64,000 nucleotides of DNA, from assembly GCF_030068605.1 (NCBI RefSeq), contig NZ_JASJOU010000002.1:124001-188000 (forward strand), written 5' to 3'. The notes under the pieces were generated by a model, which searched no databases, was not told the origin of the DNA, and was given only the letters and a program-made list of their open reading frames with translations. Each line of letters opens with the position of its first letter. The first letter of the stretch is position 1. This DNA is from Xanthocytophaga agilis. Its GTDB lineage: Bacteria > Bacteroidota > Bacteroidia > Cytophagales > 172606-1. Of this stretch, positions 1 to 8,865 are shown in pieces. The translations under genes were made by a program, and so were the position numbers.

Positions 1-1
1 G

Positions 2-271
2 AAAGGAACATTGCGATTCAATGCCTTACACCATACTATTCCTGACATATCACAGAAGATGCTTACTGTGACATTGCGTACATTAGAAGCAGATGGCCTG
101 ATAACTCGCAAGATCTATCCTGAGATTCCGCCACGGGTTGAATACCAGTTAACAGAGATGGGTAGCAGCCTAATCCCCTATATAGATGGTCTAGCCAAAT
201 GGGCACTACAGAATATGCCTCATATCCTACGTTCACGGGATCAATACAACAACAAGGTGGCATTCAATTAG
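2..271 (+). CDS. HxlR-family transcriptional regulator, 5'-truncated by the window edge
   Basis: The reading frame is open from the first bases of the window and ends in TAA at 269-271. The protein begins KGTLRFNAL and continues with DISQKMLTVTLRTLEADGL, the recognition helix and wing of the HxlR winged-helix family (one-domain regulators that often control nearby enzymes or transporters). Roughly the last 90 of the usual 110-120 residues are present, so the start codon lies outside. The GNAT gene begins 21 bases after the stop on the same strand, so the two may be co-transcribed. Family assignment is by motif; the regulated gene is unknown. Confidence 0.85.
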   Translation, partial: KGTLRFNALHHTIPDISQKMLTVTLRTLEADGLITRKIYPEIPPRVEYQLTEMGSSLIPYIDGLAKWALQNMPHILRSRDQYNNKVAFN

Positions 272-292
272 TAATCCTGCCTATTCTATCTA

Positions 293-826
293 ATGCAACA
301 CTACAGAGAAGCTACCCTTCAGGATGCTGAGTCTATTGCTATACTCCATGCTACTAGCTGGAGAAATACCTATAGAGGCATGTTTAGTGATTCCTTTTTG
401 GATACAGAAGTGTGGAAAAATAGAAAGAATGTATGGGAACAACGATTTTTCTCACCTCTACCCAATCAAAAAGTTATTGTAGCAGACGAAAACGCTTCTC
501 TTAGCGGATTTGTGTGTGCTTTTGGAGATGAAGATTCAGTATGGGGTACATTAATAGACAACCTCCATGTGTCACGTCAGAAACAGGGTCAAGGCATTGG
601 TTCCCAATTGCTAAAACACATTGTATTCTGGATGCAACACTCACATTTATCTGATTCATTTTATCTCTGGGTTCTGAATGATAATCATCCAGCCAGAAGA
701 TTCTATGAAAAGCTGGGAGCCACCAATCAGGAAGCAGTGTTACATGACAATCCAGGTGGTGGACAATCTTTGGCACTTCGTTATGCCTGGCCTGACTATC
801 GAATATTGCTTAACAAAATTTCATAA
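293..826 (+). CDS. GNAT-family N-acetyltransferase
   Basis: 177 residues, the usual length of a single GNAT domain. The N-terminus (YREATLQDAESIAILH) is the standard first strand and helix. The acetyl-CoA pyrophosphate-binding loop is visible as QGQGIGSQLL near residue 100, followed by the C-terminal signature NDNHPARRFYEKLGA. Members acetylate amino groups of small molecules, antibiotics or proteins in the cytoplasm; the acceptor cannot be told from sequence. It follows the HxlR gene closely and ends just before a hairpin shared with the convergent LysE gene. Confidence 0.85.
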   Translation: MQHYREATLQDAESIAILHATSWRNTYRGMFSDSFLDTEVWKNRKNVWEQRFFSPLPNQKVIVADENASLSGFVCAFGDEDSVWGTLIDNLHVSRQKQGQGIGSQLLKHIVFWMQHSHLSDSFYLWVLNDNHPARRFYEKLGATNQEAVLHDNPGGGQSLALRYAWPDYRILLNKIS

Positions 827-834
827 CATCTAAA

Positions 835-885
835 GAGAAAGGAATGAGTTCATTTGTGTGAAACATTATGTTCCATTCCTTTCTC
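835..885. terminator. Bidirectional hairpin between convergent genes
   Basis: Twelve-base inverted repeat with arms GAGAAAGGAATG (835-846) and CATTCCTTTCTC (874-885). It lies between the GNAT stop at 826 and the stop of the convergent LysE gene at 896. The T-rich flanks are modest, so termination is inferred from position and stem. Confidence 0.6.
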
Positions 886-895
886 AATTGGGATC

Positions 896-1531
896 TTATT
901 GAATTCTTCCAGTCAGAGCTGAATAAATCAACCACACACCAAAACCTGTCAGACACAGTCCTACAATTCGGTTCATCCAGTCTAATGTGTGACTGCTGAG
1001 ATAATTACTAATTCTTCGGGCAAAGAACACTTTAAGAAGATCGGAAGAAAAAAGGATGGAAATAATCCCAGCCAGAAATATATAGGCTTCTGCCGGGCTT
1101 TTTTCAATCTTGGCAGAGGCTACAGAAGCCATACCAATCCAAAATAAAACTACTGCAGGATTCAAAGAGTTAAGCAAAAATCCTTTGGAAATAAATCGAA
1201 ATGTTCCCACTCGCTGTGGTTGATTTGTCCCATTCTCTGCTACTTCGAGACGGGATTTTTTCATAAAAGTAGCAATCCCAAACCCTATTGCGATAAGTCC
1301 GCCAACAGCTGCAATATTGGATTCAAACTGTTTGACCAATTGAGAAAGTCCCAACTGACAGACAAAAGCATACATCAAATCACTAAGAGCAATTCCGGCA
1401 GCCATTAACGCTCCGGATCGAAAACCTTTCTGAATTCCTGTCTGTAACAAAGAAAAAAACACAGGTCCTAAACTAAACGTTACAGACAGAATAAGGCCAT
1501 ATTTCATGCCCGTTAACAACGCATAAATCAT
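896..1531 (-). CDS. LysE-family amino-acid/metabolite exporter
   Basis: 211 residues, the typical size for LysE/RhtB translocators. The N-terminus has the family pattern of a hydrophobic helix followed by GPVFFSLLQTGIQKGFRSG, then about five further hydrophobic segments, including LLNSLNPAVVLFWIG, the conserved mid-protein NP motif. These inner-membrane proteins export amino acids or related metabolites by proton exchange. ATG start at 1531. The substrate is not predictable. Transcription converges with the GNAT gene. Confidence 0.85.
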   Translation of the reverse strand: MIYALLTGMKYGLILSVTFSLGPVFFSLLQTGIQKGFRSGALMAAGIALSDLMYAFVCQLGLSQLVKQFESNIAAVGGLIAIGFGIATFMKKSRLEVAENGTNQPQRVGTFRFISKGFLLNSLNPAVVLFWIGMASVASAKIEKSPAEAYIFLAGIISILFSSDLLKVFFARRISNYLSSHTLDWMNRIVGLCLTGFGVWLIYSALTGRIQ

Positions 1532-1599
1532 TCCGCAAATCTTTTAAAATCAAACAAGCAATTCCATTGTCCTCTCTTCATCGGACAACCAACAACAGA

Positions 1600-3153
1600 T
1601 CAATTATTGGCAAAATTCTTCACAAAAGCCTCCCATTCTTCATACTGTTGCCTTTTCATTACACGCGGAAACTTGGTTTGACCACCGATCTTCCCTTTAT
1701 GCTCCATCCATTGATAAAAAACCTCTGTAGGTACAACATCCACATATACATCTTTTAGTGCAGCAGCACGTTCTACCCGATAATCATCATTGAGTATTTT
1801 CAGTTTCTCATCTATCTTCTCACGCAACAATCGCGGATCGGCTTCGTCATCCGTTCCTATAAACCAATGATGTGCAAACAAAGTACCATGTGGTATACCT
1901 ACCACTGTAAACTCTCGAATATCTATTCCTTGTTCTTCAGCCACTTGTTGTACAGCTTTATTCATATTATCTACAGACAGGTGCTCTCCACACAAACTCA
2001 GAAAATGTTTTGTCCGACCAGTAATCACAATTTCACAAGCTTTCTTGTCCACAAACTTTATCACATCGCCAATCAAATAACGCCATGCCCCTGCACATGT
2101 CGACAGTAACAATGCATATTCCTTGCCCTCCTCTATCTGATCAATCATTAGTGTTTCCGGATTCTCTACCATTTCTCCGTCCGATCCGAAATTTTGTTCA
2201 TTGAATGGGACAAACTCATAGAACATCCCATTATTTAACACCATACGCATTGAATTACGCCCTGGTAACTGGTAAGCTATGAATCCTTCTGAAGCCAGAT
2301 ATGTTTCAATATAGATCAGAGGATGTGCCAGCAATTTTTCAAATCCTTTGCGATATGGCTCAAAAGATACACCACCATGTGTATAAACAGCAAGATTAGG
2401 CCATATATCATGGATAGTTTTCAACTGATATCGATCAATGATCTTCTCCATAAGAATCTGTATCCAGGCAGGTACACCTGCTATAAAACCAATATTCCAT
2501 TTAGGTGCCTGTTCTACAATTTCCTCCAGCTTTGTATTCCAATCTGCAATACTAGCTATTTCAAAACCCGGTTTGTAAAAATGCTGAAACCAAAAAGGTA
2601 TTCTGCTGGCATTAATACCACTCAAATCTCCTTCAAAATAAGTTCCATTGTAGTTAAGGTGAGTGCTACCTCCCAGAGCCAGCATACCCGTTTGGAATAA
2701 CTTGCCAGGAAGATCCGGATAGTCAGCAAGGGAAAGAATTTCACGGACACTGGTTTTGTGAATGGCCTTAATCATAGCCTTTGTAACCGGAATATGTTTG
2801 GAGGAGGATTCTGAAGTTCCGGAACTCAGAGCAAAATATTTTATTTTTCCAGGCCAGCATATATTCTTCTTACCTTGAAGCGTTTTATGCCACCACTGCT
2901 GAAATATCTTATTGTATGTAAAAACGGGTACGTTTTCCTTATATTTCTTATAGAAGGCATGAGGATCACGATTATATGTAATCTCATGTAGAATTTCTTC
3001 AAAGCCATATGTTTTCCCAAAAGCAGTCTTTTTTGCTTTATCCAATAGTGCCGCCAGCTCGTCCCGTTGCAATTCATAAGGTCTAACACGTTCCTGTTCA
3101 ATCATTTTACGAAGTTTAATACCTCGCTTTAGTAAAGTCCCGATTATTGCCAT
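1600..3153 (-). CDS. GH3-family acyl-adenylate-forming enzyme
   Basis: 517 residues, full length for bacterial members of the GH3 auxin-responsive-promoter family. Visible elements are the ATP-binding loop LSSGTSESSSKHIPVT near residue 110, YLIGDVIKF, and GRTKHFLSLCGEHLS in the C-terminal half. The superfamily adenylates a carboxylate and couples it to an amino acid or other amine. Bacteroidota homologues are common but lack an assigned substrate. ATG start at 3153 gives a normal N-terminus (MAIIGTLLKRGIKLR). No operon partner; the divergent neighbour lies 305 bases away. Confidence 0.8.
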   Translation of the reverse strand: MAIIGTLLKRGIKLRKMIEQERVRPYELQRDELAALLDKAKKTAFGKTYGFEEILHEITYNRDPHAFYKKYKENVPVFTYNKIFQQWWHKTLQGKKNICWPGKIKYFALSSGTSESSSKHIPVTKAMIKAIHKTSVREILSLADYPDLPGKLFQTGMLALGGSTHLNYNGTYFEGDLSGINASRIPFWFQHFYKPGFEIASIADWNTKLEEIVEQAPKWNIGFIAGVPAWIQILMEKIIDRYQLKTIHDIWPNLAVYTHGGVSFEPYRKGFEKLLAHPLIYIETYLASEGFIAYQLPGRNSMRMVLNNGMFYEFVPFNEQNFGSDGEMVENPETLMIDQIEEGKEYALLLSTCAGAWRYLIGDVIKFVDKKACEIVITGRTKHFLSLCGEHLSVDNMNKAVQQVAEEQGIDIREFTVVGIPHGTLFAHHWFIGTDDEADPRLLREKIDEKLKILNDDYRVERAAALKDVYVDVVPTEVFYQWMEHKGKIGGQTKFPRVMKRQQYEEWEAFVKNFANN

Positions 3154-3458
3154 GTGTGTTTTCCGTTAATTGAAATACTAATTATAATTCTAGCGTACTA
3201 AAAATTATATCTTCTCACTAAAAACCTTGTAGTTTTGCAGGCGCAACCCCTGACATCTACTACACAACCATCTCTGAATGGCGAACAAAGTTAAACCGAA
3301 ATCAACTGAAGTCAATACGAGTGTAATGTATCCGACAGAAAACTGGCCACAAGACACCTAGTAAACGCCTGTTCACTAACTAAATATCTATACCTGACAT
3401 ACATCCGATACAATCAGCGGACAATCTATTTACTTGTTTTTAAATCATTTCTTTAGTT
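3154..3458. other. Intergenic region between divergent genes, with possible promoter and small ORF
   Basis: AT-rich 305-base gap between the leftward GH3-family gene and the rightward YggS gene. It contains TAGTTTTG at 3230-3237, which matches the Bacteroidota -7 consensus TAnnTTTG on the plus strand, but no clear TTTG box at the expected distance. A 27-codon ORF (3278-3361) follows it. I see no RNA gene or repeat here. Confidence 0.4.
3278..3361 (+). CDS. Possible 27-residue leader or small peptide
   Basis: ATG-to-TAG ORF beginning MANKVKPKSTEV and ending NWPQDT, about 40 bases downstream of a TAnnTTTG-like box at 3230-3237. It is hydrophilic and without signal peptide. It may be a real small protein, a leader in a long untranslated region of the YggS gene, or chance. 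The only support is position and an intact frame. Confidence 0.2.
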   Translation: MANKVKPKSTEVNTSVMYPTENWPQDT

Positions 3459-4124
3459 ATGTCTATTCACGAAAATATCGCAGCTATTGAGAAACAACTC
3501 CAGCACACTCACTGTCAACTGATCGCAGTGACCAAGACCAAACCTGTTGAGATGCTAAAAGAAGCATATGATGCAGGCTGCAAACAATTTGGCGAAAACA
3601 GAGTGCAGGAAATGCAGGAGAAACAACCTCTTTTACCTTCTGATATTCAATGGCACCTGATTGGACATCTTCAAACCAATAAGGTCAAATATATTGCACC
3701 ATTTGTAGCACTCATACATTCTGTGGATAGTCTGAAGCTTCTGGAAGAAATAGATAAGCAAGCTGCCAAAAACAATCGTACAATTAACTGCTTGTTGCAA
3801 CTATTTATAGCACAGGAAGAAACGAAATTCGGGCTTTCCTTTGAGGAAGCCGAAGAGCTGATCTCATCTGGATCTATTGAAAGTCTCAAACACACACAAA
3901 TTGTAGGTTTGATGGGAATGGCAACATTTACAGAAGATCAAAATCAGATACGTCAGGAATTTCGTAGTCTAAAGCAGTTTTTTGAGAAATTAAAAAATAC
4001 ATCTCTGCCAGCAAATGTCCGAATGCAGGAACTTTCCATGGGTATGAGTGGAGACTATGAAATCGCGATAGAAGAAGGAAGCACATTAATCCGGGTAGGA
4101 AGTGCCATTTTTGGAAGCCGATAA
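3459..4124 (+). CDS. YggS-family pyridoxal-phosphate homeostasis protein
   Basis: 221 residues, matching the YggS/PLPBP family. The PLP-binding lysine is in LIAVTKTKP (Lys26). Other family motifs are FGENRVQE, WHLIGHLQTNK, VGLMGMATF, MSMGMSGDYEIAIEEGSTLIRVGSAIFG. These cytosolic alanine-racemase-like barrels bind PLP and buffer vitamin B6 and amino-acid pools but have no known catalytic activity. ATG start at 3459. It ends before a hairpin shared with the convergent kinase gene. Confidence 0.93.
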   Translation: MSIHENIAAIEKQLQHTHCQLIAVTKTKPVEMLKEAYDAGCKQFGENRVQEMQEKQPLLPSDIQWHLIGHLQTNKVKYIAPFVALIHSVDSLKLLEEIDKQAAKNNRTINCLLQLFIAQEETKFGLSFEEAEELISSGSIESLKHTQIVGLMGMATFTEDQNQIRQEFRSLKQFFEKLKNTSLPANVRMQELSMGMSGDYEIAIEEGSTLIRVGSAIFGSR

Positions 4125-4131
4125 AGTACCT

Positions 4132-4186
4132 GACGAAGGCTATCACTAGTATAAAACCTGCTAATGGCTATTTAGGGGCCTTCGTC
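4132..4186. terminator. Hairpin between convergent genes
   Basis: Nine-base arms GACGAAGGC (4132-4140) and GCCTTCGTC (4178-4186) followed on the plus strand by TTATCTTTTTT. It sits between the YggS stop and the stop of the convergent kinase gene, so it probably ends YggS transcription. Confidence 0.6.
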
Positions 4187-6241
4187 TTATCTTTTTTCGG
4201 ATAAGTTTGGTAAAGTAATTTTGAAAGTTGTTCCCTGATTAATTTCAGACTCTATAGCTATAACACCATTCAACTTCTCAACAGCTTCTTTGACAATATA
4301 TAATCCTAAACCAGATCCTTTAGTAGCATGATTAGCCCGATAGAATCGGTCAAATATCTTCTCTAAATGCTCGGAACTAATACCCTGTCCATTATCTATT
4401 ATTTCTATTATAGCCTTTTCAGAAGTTATATTTCCTCTAATCTTAATAAAGGGAGCGGATTGATTCAATTTATGGTAACGAATCGCATTTGAGATAAGAT
4501 TGCTAAAGATCATATTCAGCCGTTTCGTATCGCTGCAAAATACACCCGTCTGATTAACTTCTATTATTTTTTCAATTTTTATCGCTTCTTCCAGATGACT
4601 GAGATCGGTTAGTATATCCTCAATCAGTTTTAGGAAATTAACTTCTTCCAGTTGTAGGTCCGTATTATTATTTCGTGCGTAATCAATAATATCCTGAATC
4701 AGTAAATCCATTCGTCGTAATGTCTTCTCCTGAAGATCTATATAGTGTGGCAATTGGTTTTCCTCTGTGCTCTTGTCTTTCCGCATCAAATCAATCAAAC
4801 CCAGCACAGAAGCAATAGGAGAACGTAAGTCATGCGAAACTCTGTAAACCACCCCATCCATTTCAGCATTTAACTTCTGCAACTGTTCGTTGGTTGATTC
4901 TACCATTTTATTTTTCTCCTTTAACTGTAGATTGCCTGTTTCAAGCTGAACATTAGCGTGTTCCAGATCAGAGAAGGCAATAGAATATTGACGGGATAGT
5001 GCCAATGCCTGGGAGAATACAAATACTACTAATCCGATATAGAAAAAATGTCCCGTTTGTATAATAAAGCTAGTATACAATACATCATTCACTATCATCA
5101 GAAACAATATAACAAAGCCAAACAGGAAATATGTGCTTCCTACCCGCTGGTTTTTCCAGGCTTTAAAATAGACAGTAGCACCATATACAGCAATGAGAAA
5201 AATATATACCTGGAAAGGTCGAACTCCATAACTAAATATATCTGGTGGAAACAAAAGGGTTAATCCGGCAAAAACAAAACCAATCAAAACTACCCATCGG
5301 GTAACCATCCTTGAAATCTCTTTGGGAAACAGATAACGGGAATATAAAACAAAGACCAAAGGAGAGAGATACAGCGACAAAAACTCAAAATGGATAAGAG
5401 TATTCCAACTTATGTCAGCCCAGACATTAATTCCATATTCTCCTGTTGTGAGTATACGTATAGATAGAAGATTGCATAAAATAAAGAAATAAAGGGGAGA
5501 AGGATTACGACGTAAAAATATATAGAGAAACAAATGATATAGTCCAATTAACAGAAAACTCCCAACCACGAAGTAATCCAAAGTCAGATTTTGTACGCGT
5601 AAATGTTGAATATCCTTTGCCGGCCCCAGCTTGATTACATTCCAGAGTCCTCCCTTTCGATAATGAAAGTTCGACACAGGAACCAGAATTTCCAATGTAT
5701 CACCTGTTGGCATAAAGGTCGCTTCAAATGGAGAAAATTCAGGAGCCATCTCAGCAAAAGAACGTCCCACTTGACCCTCCTCTCCTACTTTATGCCCATC
5801 CACATACATTTCCATGGCAGTAGAAGCAGTGAGTACTTTTATGGCCAATAGTTGTTTTTTAGCAGGCAGGATAATTTTGAGCCGATATGTGCAGTATCCA
5901 TGTCCTTTTTTCCATTCACTACCAGCCACATTTGAATTCCAGACACCGGGGACAGATATATACGAAGTTATAGGAGGAATACGTGTATAAAAAGTCTCAG
6001 GAGTATAGAGCCCATTCCAATACCACTCCCATTCTCCACTCAAATCAGTAATACCATCCTCTTGCCAGTCCCACTTGCTTAAATCTAATACACCTTTTGT
6101 TGCCTGCGGATATGCATTGGCAAACACACTTCTGACAGGAAATAACAGCACACATATTCCCCAGAAGAAATGCAATATGTTATGATTATAGCTCTTTGTC
6201 ACGTAAAATTTTCTATTTCCAGCAAAACTACGATAACCCAA
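4187..6241 (-). CDS. 7TMR-DISM membrane sensor histidine kinase
   Basis: 684 codons from a TTG at 6241; a GTG at codon 14 (6202) would also give a plausible signal peptide ending SVFANA. An extracytoplasmic beta-rich domain (GVWNSNVAGSEW, MYVDGHKVGEEG) comes first, then about seven membrane helices, a coiled coil, and a kinase core: H-box YRVSHDLRSPIAS, N-box NLISNAIRYH, G1 DNGQGIS, G2 GSGLGLYIVKEAVEKLNG. This is the 7TMR-DISM architecture, which senses an extracellular ligand and autophosphorylates on His. No response regulator is adjacent. A perfect 10-base dyad lies just upstream of the start. Confidence 0.88.
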   Translation of the reverse strand: MGYRSFAGNRKFYVTKSYNHNILHFFWGICVLLFPVRSVFANAYPQATKGVLDLSKWDWQEDGITDLSGEWEWYWNGLYTPETFYTRIPPITSYISVPGVWNSNVAGSEWKKGHGYCTYRLKIILPAKKQLLAIKVLTASTAMEMYVDGHKVGEEGQVGRSFAEMAPEFSPFEATFMPTGDTLEILVPVSNFHYRKGGLWNVIKLGPAKDIQHLRVQNLTLDYFVVGSFLLIGLYHLFLYIFLRRNPSPLYFFILCNLLSIRILTTGEYGINVWADISWNTLIHFEFLSLYLSPLVFVLYSRYLFPKEISRMVTRWVVLIGFVFAGLTLLFPPDIFSYGVRPFQVYIFLIAVYGATVYFKAWKNQRVGSTYFLFGFVILFLMIVNDVLYTSFIIQTGHFFYIGLVVFVFSQALALSRQYSIAFSDLEHANVQLETGNLQLKEKNKMVESTNEQLQKLNAEMDGVVYRVSHDLRSPIASVLGLIDLMRKDKSTEENQLPHYIDLQEKTLRRMDLLIQDIIDYARNNNTDLQLEEVNFLKLIEDILTDLSHLEEAIKIEKIIEVNQTGVFCSDTKRLNMIFSNLISNAIRYHKLNQSAPFIKIRGNITSEKAIIEIIDNGQGISSEHLEKIFDRFYRANHATKGSGLGLYIVKEAVEKLNGVIAIESEINQGTTFKITLPNLSEKR

Positions 6242-6267
6242 TAGTAACAGATGTATTTAGCAAGCCT

Positions 6268-6288
6268 CTTGTGTAGAGTCTACACAAG
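6268..6288. promoter_or_regulatory. Perfect dyad upstream of the kinase gene (operator candidate)
   Basis: Arms CTTGTGTAGA (6268-6277) and TCTACACAAG (6279-6288) around a single central G. It lies 27-47 bases upstream of the kinase start at 6241. Odd dyads of this length are typical of dimeric regulator sites; an RNA hairpin in the leader is the alternative. Confidence 0.45.
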
Positions 6289-6533
6289 TACAACTATTAA
6301 CTAAGCGGTAAATAGGTGTACACTCAATTATTTATATAAAAATATATGCTTGAGCATAAAACATCAAAAGCAGTCAAGATACTTCTCTCCATTAATGCAA
6401 ATAACAAAACTCCGAAAGATAACGCTAGTTCCTACCCCTATTTATATACAACCTATCCTAATTAGTAACCAAAACCCTTCTTTAAAGAACCTGATTTCTC
6501 TCATTTATATGTATTTCTTTTCAAATACGTGTC

Positions 6534-6563
6534 TTTGAATTTACTATGATGTTTTTACCTTTG
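6534..6563 (+). promoter_or_regulatory. Bacteroidota-type promoter of isocitrate dehydrogenase
   Basis: TTTG (6534-6537), 18-base spacer, TACCTTTG (6556-6563), matching the Bacteroidota -33/-7 pattern TTTG / TAnnTTTG. Transcription would begin near 6570 and the first good ATG downstream is 6638, which supports that start. The same geometry is seen before the tRNA-Leu gene. Confidence 0.7.
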
Positions 6564-6637
6564 TGACACTATCCGTACATATGGCAAGCTATGACGGCAT
6601 TGCCGGTTTTATTCATTCTACACATACTATTTTGACA

Positions 6638-7867
6638 ATGGAAAAAATTAAAGTAGCCAACCCCGTCGTTGAACTGGACGGCGACGAAATGACCCGTATT
6701 ATCTGGAAATTCATCAAAGACAAACTTATTCTTCCTTATCTGGATGTAGATATTAAATACTATGACTTGGGCGTTGAATATCGCGATGAGACAAATGACC
6801 AGGTTACTGTTGACGCTGCTGAAGCTATTAAGAAATATGGAGTAGGTATTAAGTGTGCTACCATTACCCCTGACGAAGCTCGTGTACAAGAATTCAACCT
6901 GAAACAAATGTGGAAGTCTCCAAACGGTACGATCCGTAACATTCTGGATGGTACTGTTTTCCGTGAGCCAATCGTTTGTACCAATGTGCCTCGTCTGGTT
7001 ACTAACTGGGATTCTCCTATTGTAGTGGGTCGTCACGCATTTGGCGATCAATACCGTGCTACTGACTTTGTGGTTCCAGGAAAAGGGAAACTGACTATTA
7101 AGTTTGAAGGTGAAGATGGTAAAGTGATTGAACATACTGTGTATGACTTCAAAGGCAATGGGGTAGCGCTGGCAATGTACAACACAGATGAATCAATCCG
7201 TGGCTTTGCTCGTTCCTGCTTTAACATGGGCTTACAAAAAGGATGGCCAGTATATTTATCTACTAAAAATACCATCCTGAAAAAATATGATGGTCGTTTC
7301 AAAGATATCTTCCAGGAGATCTTCGATGCTGAATTTGCTGACAAATTCAAAGCAGCAGGTATCGTATACGAACACCGTCTGATCGATGACATGGTAGCGT
7401 CTGCACTGAAGTGGAATGGCAAGTTTGTATGGGCTTGTAAAAACTATGATGGCGACGTACAGTCTGACTCAGTAGCACAAGGTTTCGGATCTCTGGGTAT
7501 GATGACATCTGTACTGATCACTCCTGATGGAAAGATTATGGAAGCAGAAGCTGCTCACGGAACGGTAACCCGTCACTATCGTGAACATCAGAAAGGTAAT
7601 CCAACTTCTACAAACCCAGTAGCGTCTATCTTTGCATGGACTCGTGGTCTGGCATTCCGTGGTAAACTGGATGGTAACCAGGCTCTGATCGACTTCTGTA
7701 CTGCACTGGAAGACGTATGTGTAGAAACCATAGAAAGTGGCAAAATGACGAAAGATCTTGCCATCTCTGTTTTTGGCAATAAAGTAAATCATGGCGAACA
7801 CTATCTATACACAGAAGAATTTCTGGATTTACTGGATAAAAACCTTCAGGCAAAACGCAAAAAATAA
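6638..7867 (+). CDS. icd: NADP-dependent isocitrate dehydrogenase
   Basis: 409 residues of the eukaryote-like class of NADP isocitrate dehydrogenases. It converts isocitrate to 2-oxoglutarate and CO2 in the TCA cycle. Seen: [13 protein letters not shown] at the N-terminus, [33 protein letters not shown] (substrate-binding serine and arginines), [28 protein letters not shown] (metal-binding aspartates) and [17 protein letters not shown] (coenzyme loop). The open frame begins 25 codons earlier, but that part overlaps the promoter and is not family-like, so ATG at 6638 is chosen. It is monocistronic, with its own promoter and terminator. Confidence 0.95.
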   Translation: MEKIKVANPVVELDGDEMTRIIWKFIKDKLILPYLDVDIKYYDLGVEYRDETNDQVTVDAAEAIKKYGVGIKCATITPDEARVQEFNLKQMWKSPNGTIRNILDGTVFREPIVCTNVPRLVTNWDSPIVVGRHAFGDQYRATDFVVPGKGKLTIKFEGEDGKVIEHTVYDFKGNGVALAMYNTDESIRGFARSCFNMGLQKGWPVYLSTKNTILKKYDGRFKDIFQEIFDAEFADKFKAAGIVYEHRLIDDMVASALKWNGKFVWACKNYDGDVQSDSVAQGFGSLGMMTSVLITPDGKIMEAEAAHGTVTRHYREHQKGNPTSTNPVASIFAWTRGLAFRGKLDGNQALIDFCTALEDVCVETIESGKMTKDLAISVFGNKVNHGEHYLYTEEFLDLLDKNLQAKRKK

Positions 7868-7902
7868 CATATATAGATATTCTTACAAAGAAGTACTATC
7901 CC

Positions 7903-7940
7903 AAACCCTGGTAAATAACCTTTACCAGGGTTTTTCTTTT
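7903..7940 (+). terminator. Strong intrinsic terminator of isocitrate dehydrogenase gene
   Basis: Perfect 13-base arms AAACCCTGGTAAA (7903-7915) and TTTACCAGGGTTT (7921-7933), five-base loop, followed by TTCTTTT. It begins 36 bases after the stop codon. Confidence 0.9.
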
Positions 7941-8032
7941 ACCGGAAATGTTTTCCTTTTGAACATATACATATTAATCTAAGATATTATCTTTCAACCG
8001 ACTAACCCTTTATTCATTATCTATTAAAGTCT

Positions 8033-8809
8033 ATGCGAAATAATTCTTTTGGTGCAGCCTATCTCTTTGCTGTTACTATTCTTGTGTTGATTGTTTTTGC
8101 AGTTCTTAAATATCTCCAGATTCAGGCCGGAACGCTGGTTGATTGGGTAATTGGCATTGTAGCCTTCTGGTGGCTTACAGGTATTACAACCATTCCCTGG
8201 AATATGCACTTTGCCGCTAAAGAAGTATTGGTGGATGCTCAGACATCTTCTGATAAAGGTATTGAGGTAAAGGCAGCAGACATAAGTTATGCTCAGCGTC
8301 TCTCCAAACGCTTTTTATGGGCTGCCATCTTTCTTCATATTATATCTGCGTTAGTTCTTTATTTACTAGCCTATTATGGTGTCACGGTAGTAGGTTACAT
8401 GGCCTCACTGGCAGCGCTAGGACTTACTTTTGTGCGACCACTGTCTCGTTTATATGATTATGTGGTACATCGCCTGCAATCTATCCGCCATGAAATACGC
8501 TATCCGAGAGACGATGTATATGAGCTTAGTGCCAAATTAAACGAAGTAGCCAGCAAAATAACTGTATTGGAGGAAATGTTAAATCTTTCATACAGAGAAT
8601 CCTGGGCCAGCAAGCAACAGGAAGAACTTGCTTATCTGACAAACAAGCTCTCTGAACTTGATAAAGAGACTGATCGTATCAAACAACAGAATGCCCGCGA
8701 GCATGAACAACTAGCACGTCGTTCGGAACAGGAAATTGCCAAACTTTCAGAGGATGCACAGTTCCTAAATCAGGTTCGGGAATTAATCCGGTTTGTAAAG
8801 GGAGCATAA
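8033..8809 (+). CDS. Membrane protein with C-terminal coiled coil, function unknown
   Basis: 258 residues. Two hydrophobic segments lie near residues 8-28 and 38-60, and a further pair near 85-125 (LFLHIISALVLYLLAYYGV and VGYMASLAALGL). The last 90 residues are charged and heptad-like (KLNEVASKITVLEEML, KLSELDKETDRIKQQN), so a cytoplasmic coiled coil is expected. I do not recognise a named family. Own unit: the upstream gene ends in a strong terminator and the downstream gene is convergent. It could be a membrane-anchored scaffold; no function is claimed. Confidence 0.7.
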   Translation: MRNNSFGAAYLFAVTILVLIVFAVLKYLQIQAGTLVDWVIGIVAFWWLTGITTIPWNMHFAAKEVLVDAQTSSDKGIEVKAADISYAQRLSKRFLWAAIFLHIISALVLYLLAYYGVTVVGYMASLAALGLTFVRPLSRLYDYVVHRLQSIRHEIRYPRDDVYELSAKLNEVASKITVLEEMLNLSYRESWASKQQEELAYLTNKLSELDKETDRIKQQNAREHEQLARRSEQEIAKLSEDAQFLNQVRELIRFVKGA

Positions 8810-8818
8810 TTATATATA

Positions 8819-8854
8819 GTGTTGCGGCTATACCTTCTACCCAGTCGCAACACT
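8819..8854. terminator. Hairpin between convergent genes
   Basis: Arms AGTGTTGCG (8819-8827) and CGCAACACT (8846-8854) with an 18-base loop, between the stops of the coiled-coil membrane protein and the nucleoside hydrolase. T-rich sequence (TTTTATTATT) follows on the plus strand. Confidence 0.6.
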
Positions 8855-8865
8855 TACCTCTTTTA

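Larger units (their letters stand above)
6242..6637. other. Divergent intergenic region between kinase and isocitrate dehydrogenase genes
   Basis: AT-rich 396-base gap. It holds a strong dyad (6268-6288) next to the kinase start and a Bacteroidota promoter (6534-6563) serving the isocitrate dehydrogenase gene. The rest shows no coding signal I would support; the extended frame upstream of 6638 contains the promoter and is therefore unlikely to be translated. Confidence 0.6.

Noticed and set aside
6569-7853. Several antisense frames over isocitrate dehydrogenase
   Set aside because: Shadow frames of a highly conserved gene with no promoter, start context or family resemblance.
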